A stretch of 64,000 bases of DNA, taken from JAWPMV01 sp039819665. Its GTDB lineage: Bacteria > Bacteroidota > Bacteroidia > J057. The notes under the pieces were generated by a model. That model was not told the DNA's origin and searched no databases. It saw nothing but the letters and a program-made list of their open reading frames with translations. Below, one piece after another: positions 18,229-24,573 of this stretch. The DNA is taken from positions 33,091-97,090 of the forward strand of contig JBCBRM010000034.1 in NCBI GenBank assembly GCA_039819665.1, read 5' to 3'. The translations under genes were made by a program, and so were the position numbers. Positions within the stretch are counted from its first letter, which is position 1. Each line of letters opens with the position of its first letter.

Positions 18229-18484
18229 AAAAAAAATCCAAAAACCCATTTAGAAAAAACAACTCTCTCACACTACTATATGAAAGCACCTCAGTCGTCA
18301 GGAATAGAAGCAATGCCGAATACCCGTACTCTAAAAATTCCAAGAATACTGTAGGCATCGCTTCTCTCCGAAGGCGAGGCCTTTCTCCCATTAACAGTTA
18401 GCTACCCATACATTTCAAGCCTATGGCTGCAGGATTTGCTGTATCCGGCCGGCGCCATCGCTAAACGTAATTAACCCAAGAGAA

Positions 18485-18940
18485 ATGTTAACACAAACCT
18501 TTTCTTACAAAGGGCTGGGAGAGCTATGCCCTATTTTTTCCAAAATGGCTTTCATGTTTTTGCTGTTGTTTGTTGCTTTTGCTTCGCAGGAAGTGAATGG
18601 GCAGGTGATAATAGTAGTCGAAGATGTAAACGGTTTAACAGAAAGTTCAAGTTCCTCTTATGAATTCGGGAAGAGAAAAAAGCCATTTGAGATTTCCTTA
18701 AATACTCAATTAGAAGTCTTTCCGAATCCCTTCAGTTCAGAATTATCCATAAGAGTCTCTCCTGAAGAAGGATTGAATTATTTGAGCCTGGCAAATGAAA
18801 ACGGACAAATCATCTGGGAGCAAAATGTATTTTCGATTCCTGATAAATTTATCATTGAATCTCTGGATGCAGGCACCTATTATTTGACTTTATCCATGCA
18901 AGGAGGAAATTATACGGAGACGGTAATCTACTCCCCTTAA
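18485..18940 (+). CDS. Mini T9SS-tail secreted protein (copy 1)
   Basis: 151 residues. An atypically long N-region, a hydrophobic signal core (about 20-33, FMFLLLFVAFAS) ending VNGQ, only about 35 residues of Ser-rich linker, then a complete type A T9SS sorting domain (LEVFPNPFSSELSIRV ... AGTYYLTL ... ETVIYSP). There is almost no cargo, so the sorting domain is the protein. A 77-base block (18533-18609) is identical to the next gene. It should be exported by the type IX system. Role unknown: surface peptide, decoy or attachment tag are guesses. It has its own terminator. Confidence 0.7.
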   Translation: MLTQTFSYKGLGELCPIFSKMAFMFLLLFVAFASQEVNGQVIIVVEDVNGLTESSSSSYEFGKRKKPFEISLNTQLEVFPNPFSSELSIRVSPEEGLNYLSLANENGQIIWEQNVFSIPDKFIIESLDAGTYYLTLSMQGGNYTETVIYSP

Positions 18941-18963
18941 ACAAAGCAAAATATTTAGCACTT

Positions 18964-19001
18964 ACTCCCAGCGATAGTACTTATCTCTGGGAGTTCCTTT
19001 T
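18964..19001 (+). terminator. Rho-independent terminator
   Basis: ACTCCCAG (18964-18971) and CTGGGAGT (18987-18994) form a perfect 8-bp stem, followed by TCCTTTTAT. Confidence 0.75.
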
Positions 19002-19190
19002 ATATAAGATCTGATACATTTTAAGAAAAAATATATTTCATCATAGAAATAGTTTATTGCCCCATTTTTTTTAAATTCACTTATCCTAAAATCACAGTCG
19101 TTTACATCTATTTTTCCGATTTAAAGAAACGGAATCATGGACCGTGTAAACTCATTTCATTCTTATTATAACCTTTTAACATTAAACACA

Positions 19191-19646
19191 ATGTTGACAC
19201 AAATCTTTTCCCGAATCGGGGCTGGAAAACTACGCCCCATTTTTTCCAAAATGGCTTTCATGTTTTTGCTGTTGTTTGTTGCTTTTGCTTCGCAGGAAGT
19301 GAATGGGCAGGTGATTGTAGTTCTTGAAGAATTGGATGCGGCATCCAATTCTTCATCGAGTACCAATATTCAGTTAGAAAAAATCGAAGTCAAACCATCG
19401 GAAACCTTAATGGATTTAAATGTGTTTCCAAATCCATTTTCACACAAACTTACTATCCAGGCCTCAGCAAGTGAAGGTCTGGAGTATGTTGAGTTACTAG
19501 ACGAAAATGGGGCCTACGTTTGGGGGCAAAATATTTATTCCTTCCCGAATAAATTCCTAATCGAATCTTTAGAGCCAGGTACCTATGTTCTGAATCTGAC
19601 AACATCATCAGGAGTCGTATCAGAATCTCTGACTTATTCACCCTAA
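19191..19646 (+). CDS. Mini T9SS-tail secreted protein (copy 2)
   Basis: 151 residues from the ATG at 19191, chosen because it aligns exactly with the start and length of the preceding paralogue; the frame also opens at 19137. Same design: signal peptide, about 30 variable residues rich in Ser/Glu (LEELDAASNSSSS), and a T9SS sorting domain (LNVFPNPFSHKLTI ... PGTYVLNL ... SLTYSP). The signal-peptide block 19239-19315 is base-for-base identical to copy 1, whereas the mature parts have clearly diverged. Tandem duplication with later gene conversion, or constraint on the shared block, would explain this. Function unknown. Confidence 0.7.
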   Translation: MLTQIFSRIGAGKLRPIFSKMAFMFLLLFVAFASQEVNGQVIVVLEELDAASNSSSSTNIQLEKIEVKPSETLMDLNVFPNPFSHKLTIQASASEGLEYVELLDENGAYVWGQNIYSFPNKFLIESLEPGTYVLNLTTSSGVVSESLTYSP

Positions 19647-19667
19647 ATCAGGTAATAAATAATTTCA

Positions 19668-19700
19668 AGCCCGGAGTATATTCGTACTCTGGGCTTTTTC
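19668..19700 (+). terminator. Rho-independent terminator
   Basis: AGCCCGGAGTA (19668-19678) pairs with TACTCTGGGCT (19685-19695) with one G-U pair, followed by TTTTC. Confidence 0.85.
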
Positions 19701-19707
19701 ACAACCT

Positions 19708-19830
19708 GTGTCACCCTGAGCTTGCGAAGGGCCTGAGGCACTTTTTCCCTTCTTTCCCAAGCTCAATATGGGTACAGGAATGGAGGCGGTAGAAGAATGA
19801 GGTTCCTCGACTAGGCTCGGAATTACACGA
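19708..19830. repeat. REP-like intergenic element
   Basis: Holds two words I recognise as common intergenic repeats in many bacterial genomes: CACCCTGAGCTTGCGAAGGG (19712-19731) and TTCCTCGACTAGGCTCGGAAT (19803-19823). Both resemble degenerate copies of widely spread palindromic sequences. The element sits between two converging transcripts. Confidence 0.45.
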
Positions 19831-19834
19831 TTGT

Positions 19835-21283
19835 TTAGGCCTTGTTTAGACTCAGCCATGCTATATTCTCCTCACATTTTTCAATTAACCAATCTGGCGA
19901 GGCTGCATCATTATTCTCTTGTATACTCTGCTTCAAGTTTTCAAATTCAATAAGCTTATTCGAGTCACAAAGTCTCTGAAAGTATTGAACCTTTTTTAAA
20001 TAAAGTTTTGCTCTTAGTTTATCTATTTCCTTATTCCTCTTTATGTAAGCTTTAAGCAAGGACAGCCTATACTTTAAGTCATCAAAATTTCCTAATTCAT
20101 AATGAGCTTGAATAATGTAGAAGCGAGCAGCAAGATCTTCCATGAAGTAATAGAAATTCTGATTTAATAAGCGAATGGATTTTCGATATTCCTTTGTTAG
20201 AAATAAGTAGGCTCCTCTCGCATAATCCTTAGCAATTTTTCTTATTTGTGGAGAAAGTAAGATTGAAAACTTATCAATTAGCTCATCAACTTCTTCCCAT
20301 TTCTTAATCTGTAATCCCTGTGTGATAACATTCCTGTAGTGTATTACAGGTAGATACCCATCAAAATTTAACAGCTCCAAATCAATTAACCAGACATAAA
20401 AATTGAAAACAAGAGACCTATTTTCAAAAGACGGTTCTTCATTCTGAATCTCGATTAGTTTATTAAGAAGTATAAAGGCTAAATTCAAAAACTCATCTTT
20501 AGAACCAGCTAATGAAAACTCAGCATCCGTAGATATATTCTTTTCCCAGATTACTTTAATCTCATTTATAATTAAACCTGAGTCTTTAACCTCTCCCTTT
20601 GTGAATGCATAAAGCTTAGAATAAAGAGGGATTAAATGGACATCCTGAAAATTAGATGCCTCAATTAGCTCAAATGATTTTTCTCCTAAAATCCCTTTAG
20701 GATTTCTTATTTCCTGGTTCTTATTCGAAACATAAGAAAAGAGACTGCCTCTCAACAACTCCAAATTCAAAGCTCGCTCCAAATTCCCCTCTACATCCCG
20801 GAAGTAATCCAACTTCTCCTTCCTGGGAAATTTACTCGCATGGTGAAAGTTCTCCCCCTCCAACTCATAAAGCGCCCAATAATAGCGACTGTTTCGGATC
20901 GGCTGACGCTCCCATCGCTGTTTGACCTTGCGGAAGAAGTAGCGAAAGCTCTCTGCCAGGCCTCGACGGTTGATTCCTTTGATGAGGTAGAGGTCGCGTA
21001 GAAAGGGAGCTTTGCGAAATTGCTGAAAGGCGATATAGTCCTCCAGGTACTTGCCCAATTCGTGGAAGAGGTTGCGCAGGCGGTTGTCATTGTAGACTTC
21101 TGTGCCGTACAGCTTTTTCCAGATTAGCTTATCTTCCCGATCTCTCTGCATGGCACGGAAGAGTTTAGAGACCATGGCATCCTTTCCTCCGACATTGGCT
21201 GTGATCCAGGCCTGGCAAACGTTTACTTCTTTTTCTGACAAAAGATCGTAGAGATCCCAAATTTTTCTTCGACTATTCGGCAT
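19835..21283 (-). CDS. Unrecognised helical protein, TPR-like
   Basis: 482 residues from the ATG at 21283; an in-frame upstream ATG at 21343 adds a hydrophobic stretch that looks non-coding, and a TATTTTTG box (21301-21308) supports the shorter start. No signal peptide or membrane segment. The sequence is rich in Leu, Tyr, Lys and Glu in repeated helical pairs (for example AARFYIIQAHYELGNFDDL), suggesting a TPR-like alpha solenoid. The first third (DNA about 20790-21283) is clearly more GC-rich than the remainder, so the gene looks mosaic. Function unknown. Confidence 0.6.
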   Translation of the reverse strand: MPNSRRKIWDLYDLLSEKEVNVCQAWITANVGGKDAMVSKLFRAMQRDREDKLIWKKLYGTEVYNDNRLRNLFHELGKYLEDYIAFQQFRKAPFLRDLYLIKGINRRGLAESFRYFFRKVKQRWERQPIRNSRYYWALYELEGENFHHASKFPRKEKLDYFRDVEGNLERALNLELLRGSLFSYVSNKNQEIRNPKGILGEKSFELIEASNFQDVHLIPLYSKLYAFTKGEVKDSGLIINEIKVIWEKNISTDAEFSLAGSKDEFLNLAFILLNKLIEIQNEEPSFENRSLVFNFYVWLIDLELLNFDGYLPVIHYRNVITQGLQIKKWEEVDELIDKFSILLSPQIRKIAKDYARGAYLFLTKEYRKSIRLLNQNFYYFMEDLAARFYIIQAHYELGNFDDLKYRLSLLKAYIKRNKEIDKLRAKLYLKKVQYFQRLCDSNKLIEFENLKQSIQENNDAASPDWLIEKCEENIAWLSLNKA

Positions 21284-21584
21284 TTTTTTGTTTCCTGAAG
21301 CAAAAATATCCCACAAAATGAGACAACCTTCAAAAAGATACAAAAAAATTCAGCTAACAAAAATAAAATAATAATAATATAAATTATTGAAATACAATGA
21401 TTTAATTTTATTTATATACCATTGCCCACTAACAAACCGAAAAATTTTCATTAAAATTTGGCTTGTTTTCAATTGGATAAGTTTCCCCATAGTCATACCT
21501 TTATTATACATCCCTAACAGAGTTATTATCACTTGTTGTAATTTCGGATAGTCCTTGTGGCTAGCCCCTTAAACTTAGCGTCGT
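21284..21584. other. AT-rich divergent intergenic region
   Basis: Very AT-rich (poly-A/T tracts around 21345-21420). Apart from the TATTTTTG box for the minus-strand gene nothing specific is seen; a short open frame at 21350-21532 has low-complexity composition and no support. Confidence 0.5.
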
Positions 21585-21959
21585 ATGTTTAATAGTCCTG
21601 TTTCCAACAACGGGCAGGAGGATTCGGTACGCCTGAATTTTATCAAAAAAATTCAGCAGAGCGTAGAAGAAAACTACCTCAAACCGGATTTCAATGCCCA
21701 CCGGCTGGCAGACGAACTCTGTGTAAGCCGTGTACAATTGTACAGAAAAACCAAAGAAGCTCAGTTAGCTTCACCGGCCAATCTCATCAGGGATAGAAGG
21801 CTAGAAGAAGCTTTCAAGCTGCTCATTTCGGGAGAATACTGTGTAACTGCCGCCTGTTTCGACAGCGGCTTCAATCACCTCTCCTATTTTGCTCGCTGTT
21901 TCAGGAAAAAATACGGGGTAAATCCCTCTGAAGCAGCTAAGGGAAATTTATCAAATTAA
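21585..21959 (+). CDS. Stand-alone AraC-type HTH regulator
   Basis: 124 residues made up almost entirely of the AraC/XylS double helix-turn-helix: FNAHRLADELCVSRVQLYRK (first HTH) and AACFDSGFNHLSYFARCFRKKYGVNPSEA (second HTH with the family signature). The usual ligand-binding or receiver part is missing; the first 25 residues are only a short tail. In Bacteroidota such fragments can be the end of hybrid sensors or small independent regulators. Here it has its own start and lies directly before an acyltransferase and a methyltransferase on the same strand, so it is the likely local regulator. Confidence 0.85.
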   Translation: MFNSPVSNNGQEDSVRLNFIKKIQQSVEENYLKPDFNAHRLADELCVSRVQLYRKTKEAQLASPANLIRDRRLEEAFKLLISGEYCVTAACFDSGFNHLSYFARCFRKKYGVNPSEAAKGNLSN

Positions 21960-21968
21960 TGTCAACAT

Positions 21969-22022
21969 GAGAAGTCCTTATTACGTATATGTAAATGAGC
22001 ATGACCTAAATAAGGACTTCTC
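21969..22022 (+). other. 14-bp perfect inverted repeat
   Basis: GAGAAGTCCTTATT (21969-21982) and AATAAGGACTTCTC (22009-22022) are perfectly complementary across a 26-base loop; TCCTCTTTAT follows. It could be a weak terminator of the AraC gene or a palindromic binding site upstream of the acyltransferase gene. Confidence 0.6.
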
Positions 22023-22063
22023 TCCTCTTTATCCGAAATCACAATAAGCACAATACCCGAACT

Positions 22064-22756
22064 ATGAAGCATAGAAAAATAATCAATCAACTGGAGGGAT
22101 TTGTATTTGAGAACCAGGGGTTCTCAGCCCAACTTTGCCTGAGCAAAGAAAGCCTGACTACGGCTTTCAAACTCCGCTACAAGGCCTATAATCAAACCGA
22201 TGAGCAAACCCAAATGGACGACCAGCATGAGTTGTTCTATGACGGTATGGACTTCGCGCCCAATAGCCGAATCTTTCTTATTTGGTATGAAGGGAAGCCC
22301 GTAGCCAGTGTTCGAAGCTGTATTCTTTCCGATAAATACAATTGGGCACCCATAGAAAGTAGCAAGTACTGCCAGGAATATCTGGATGATGGCCTGGGTA
22401 TCAATCAGCGATTGCTGGAATCAGGCAGGTATGTAGTTGATCCAGACTTTAAAGGACGGAAATCGATCTACGCCCAGATTCTTCTATTCAAAGCCCACGC
22501 AATTACTTCTTTGGTTGAAGAGTGTAGCCATATCATTACGATGGTTCGCCCCAAACACGTTCCTTTTTATGAAAGGATGCTAGGATTCTCTTCCATATCT
22601 CCGGTAATTCGACTGGAAGATTTCGATCTCGAAATCTCACTTCTGGCCTGTACCCGGGAAAAAAGTATGGAAGTCGCTTTGAGCAAAGGGATGCCTCCAT
22701 ACACTGAAGAAGAGGTTGAGCGTTATCGCACGCTTTTAACAGCCCAAACGTACTAA
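22064..22756 (+). CDS. FeeM/LuxI-fold N-acyltransferase (GNAT-like)
   Basis: 230 residues. Resembles the N-acyl amino acid synthase (FeeM) and acyl-homoserine-lactone-synthase-like branch of the GNAT fold: an N-terminal AFKLRYKAYNQT motif (variable substrate loop after xxLRYxxY), ANSRIFLIWYEGKPVASVRSC strand region, LLESGRYVVDPDFKGR (the ESGRYVV site, typical E.sR..V), and MVRPKHVPFYERMLGF near the C-terminus. Such enzymes transfer an acyl chain from acyl-ACP or CoA to an amino acid or amine. Substrates are unknown. A methyltransferase gene follows after 43 bases, so a two-step product is plausible. Confidence 0.65.
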   Translation: MKHRKIINQLEGFVFENQGFSAQLCLSKESLTTAFKLRYKAYNQTDEQTQMDDQHELFYDGMDFAPNSRIFLIWYEGKPVASVRSCILSDKYNWAPIESSKYCQEYLDDGLGINQRLLESGRYVVDPDFKGRKSIYAQILLFKAHAITSLVEECSHIITMVRPKHVPFYERMLGFSSISPVIRLEDFDLEISLLACTREKSMEVALSKGMPPYTEEEVERYRTLLTAQTY

Positions 22757-22799
22757 CCAACATTCATCAGATTTTAGACAAGCCAAAGGCTTTAACCAA

Positions 22800-23522
22800 A
22801 TGATCAAACAAGAACAAAAGTTGGACTGGTCAGTCTATGCCGAAAGCTATGACCTGCTCCTAAACTATAATCCATTTTACCAAAGATTGCAGGAAGATAT
22901 ACTGAAAAACTGCCGGGGCTGGCAGATCGCTGCGGATGACCTGATCGTCGACCTTGGCGCCGGCACCGGCAACTATTCTCTTCCTCTAGCAAAGTTTTAT
23001 CCCGAAGCGCAGGTCCTTCATATCGAACCCAATGAAGGCATGAATATTCGCAGTCGGGAAAAAATGCAAGAACAGGGAATTGAGAATGTGAGTATTCTCC
23101 CCTGTTATGCCGAAGATGTAAAGCTATCTGAAAATTCTGTTCAGGGTTGCACCTGTATTCACGCTCTCTACACCTTCAAAGATCCAGAGCATATCATTAG
23201 ACAGATCTATCGTTGGCTCAAGCCCGGGGGCCAGGCGGTACTGGTGGATGCCGGCCGCAAGGTCAAGGTTCTCGAATGGCAAATTGCCATTGCCTGGCAC
23301 CTAATTACCACCTATGGCTTGAAGAAAGCTTTAGAAATCATGCACTCTGGGAAAGAAGTCAGCAAACAGAATGCCTACATCCGCAAAAAGCAACAGTCAG
23401 GCGAATATTGGCTCCACAGCCATGAGGAATTTGTAGACATTATCCGTAAGACCGGATTCGAGATTCTGGAAGCCAAGACCAGCTTCCGTGGGATCAGCGA
23501 TTTTGTGGTGGTGAGGAAGTAG
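22800..23522 (+). CDS. Class I SAM-dependent methyltransferase
   Basis: 240 residues with the Rossmann-fold methyltransferase motifs: LIVDLGAGTGNYSLPLA (motif I, SAM binding), VLHIEPNEGM (acidic end of strand 2), SVQGCTCIHALYTFKDPEHI (motif IV region) and WLKPGGQAVLVDAGR (post-motif). Cytoplasmic, no signal peptide. The substrate is unknown; small-molecule O- or N-methylation is suggested by the UbiE-like layout. It lies directly behind the FeeM-like acyltransferase on the same strand and is probably co-transcribed with it. Confidence 0.85.
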   Translation: MIKQEQKLDWSVYAESYDLLLNYNPFYQRLQEDILKNCRGWQIAADDLIVDLGAGTGNYSLPLAKFYPEAQVLHIEPNEGMNIRSREKMQEQGIENVSILPCYAEDVKLSENSVQGCTCIHALYTFKDPEHIIRQIYRWLKPGGQAVLVDAGRKVKVLEWQIAIAWHLITTYGLKKALEIMHSGKEVSKQNAYIRKKQQSGEYWLHSHEEFVDIIRKTGFEILEAKTSFRGISDFVVVRK

Positions 23523-23610
23523 TATGTGTTGGAGTATTAGCCTGTTAGGGCGTTGGGCTTATCATTTGATTTGGCACCAACACACCAATACACTTACACC
23601 CTAATACTTC
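23523..23610. repeat. ACAC-rich intergenic element (site B)
   Basis: Contains GTGTTGGAGTATTAG on the left and CACCAACACACCAATACACTT on the right, words shared with the element at 44561-44634 (AACACACCAATA). The halves are only partly complementary. Same family as sites A, C and D by eye. Confidence 0.45.
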
Positions 23611-23621
23611 ACAAAAATCCT

Positions 23622-23652
23622 TTTGTGAAAATAAAACAAACCCCTATATTTG
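23622..23652 (+). promoter_or_regulatory. tRNA-His promoter (TTTG-N19-TATATTTG)
   Basis: TTTG at 23622-23625 and TATATTTG at 23645-23652, exactly 19 bases apart, 17 bases before the tRNA. Confidence 0.8.
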
Positions 23653-23669
23653 CAATCCGGTTCTTTACG

Positions 23670-23743
23670 GTGGCTATAGCTCAGGTGGTTAGAGCACCAG
23701 ATTGTGGTTCTGGGGGTCGTGGGTTCGAGTCCCATTAGCCACC
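23670..23743 (+). tRNA. tRNA-His (GTG)
   Basis: Complete cloverleaf: acceptor GTGGCTA/TAGCCAC, D arm GCTC/GAGC, anticodon arm CCAGA-TTGTGGT-TCTGG with anticodon GTG, and T arm GTGGG-TTCGAGT-CCCAT. The base before it is G (23669), facing discriminator C73 (23743), giving the extra G-1 pair that histidyl-tRNA synthetase requires. CCA is not encoded. Confidence 0.97.
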
Positions 23744-23759
23744 CACTGAAAGAAAAAAA

Positions 23760-23785
23760 AGCTACCCTTTGGGGTGGCTTTTTTG
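23760..23785 (+). terminator. Terminator of tRNA-His
   Basis: AGCTACCC (23760-23767) pairs with the GGGTGGCT ending at 23779 (one G-U pair), with an A-run before and TTTTT after. Confidence 0.85.
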
Positions 23786-23877
23786 CTTTTCATCCGTCAA
23801 AATAACAATTATTGGCCGTTTTTGATTATATTATTATATAAGAACAAGATCTATCTGGCGGATACTTGAAACTAATT

Positions 23878-24567
23878 ATGAGGGTTTTCCTATTTACATT
23901 GTTTGTATCCATTTTTCTGGGACTAAGTCTCTATGTTGCCATTTGGTATACACAAACCTATTTGGGACCTACAGACCCTTTGGCATCCTCAGTCGAAGTG
24001 GGTCATTTGGAAAATCTTTTTGCTGAAAAAGTCAGCGATAGCCAGGAACTCTCCTATGAGGATGAAGATTGGGATTGGGAAGGCGACAGTACTTCAAGGG
24101 ATCATGAAGAAGCCCCGATAACTGAACAAGAAGATGAGGAAATAACTGGCCCCATTGTCGAAAAGCAAAAGGAAGCGCCCAGAGGCATCCCCAGAGGAAA
24201 ATTGAACCAGACGACACATGACTTTGGCTCCATCGATGAAGGCGTCAGGATTGAGCATACATTTAAACTCATGAATCGCGGAACCGGAGACCTGCGAATC
24301 ACAGATTTTGAGGTGGGCTGTGGCTGTACCATGGTAGACTTTCCCAGGACCCCTATTTCTCCGGGCAAAAGCATCGACATCAAAGCTGTATTCGATAGTA
24401 AAGATAAATTGGGTCCACAGAATAAAATGATACGCCTGAGAACCAATGGTACCCCAAGGAATCTGGAGATATTTTTTAAGGGCTGGGTTTATCCTCAGAA
24501 CTTTGGTAAAGAAGGGGATAAAGAAGGCACAAAAGAGACTCCCAAAGATAGCGTGAAACAAAGATAA
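23878..24567 (+). CDS. DUF1573 domain envelope protein
   Basis: 229 residues from the ATG at 23878 (a TTG at 23866 is an alternative). One N-terminal membrane helix or uncleaved signal (about 4-24), a long acidic linker (about 45-105, many Asp/Glu), then a DUF1573 immunoglobulin-like domain (about 110-215): THDFGSIDEG, HTFKLMNRG, EVGCGCTMVDFP and a G-rich beta end. The CGC motif is typical. DUF1573 proteins are common in Bacteroidota and of uncertain function; the domain is related to ASH/MSP beta sandwiches. It faces the ABC-F gene tail to tail with six bases between. Confidence 0.8.
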   Translation: MRVFLFTLFVSIFLGLSLYVAIWYTQTYLGPTDPLASSVEVGHLENLFAEKVSDSQELSYEDEDWDWEGDSTSRDHEEAPITEQEDEEITGPIVEKQKEAPRGIPRGKLNQTTHDFGSIDEGVRIEHTFKLMNRGTGDLRITDFEVGCGCTMVDFPRTPISPGKSIDIKAVFDSKDKLGPQNKMIRLRTNGTPRNLEIFFKGWVYPQNFGKEGDKEGTKETPKDSVKQR

Positions 24568-24573
24568 ACAAAT

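Larger units (their letters stand above)
17770..18484. other. 715-base gene-free, hairpin-rich region
   Basis: No convincing coding region. Short open frames at 18017-18401 have no start context or family signs and coincide with palindromes. Composition changes abruptly: AT-rich to about 17980, GC-rich at about 18120-18230, then mixed. It contains a promoter-like box, a terminator-like stem and at least three further inverted repeats, listed separately. It lies between a T9SS gene and two tandem mini T9SS genes. Confidence 0.6.

Noticed and set aside
18017..18401. Short open frames on both strands in the 17.8-18.5 kb gap
   Set aside because: They coincide with palindromic DNA, overlap each other on opposite strands and show no protein features.
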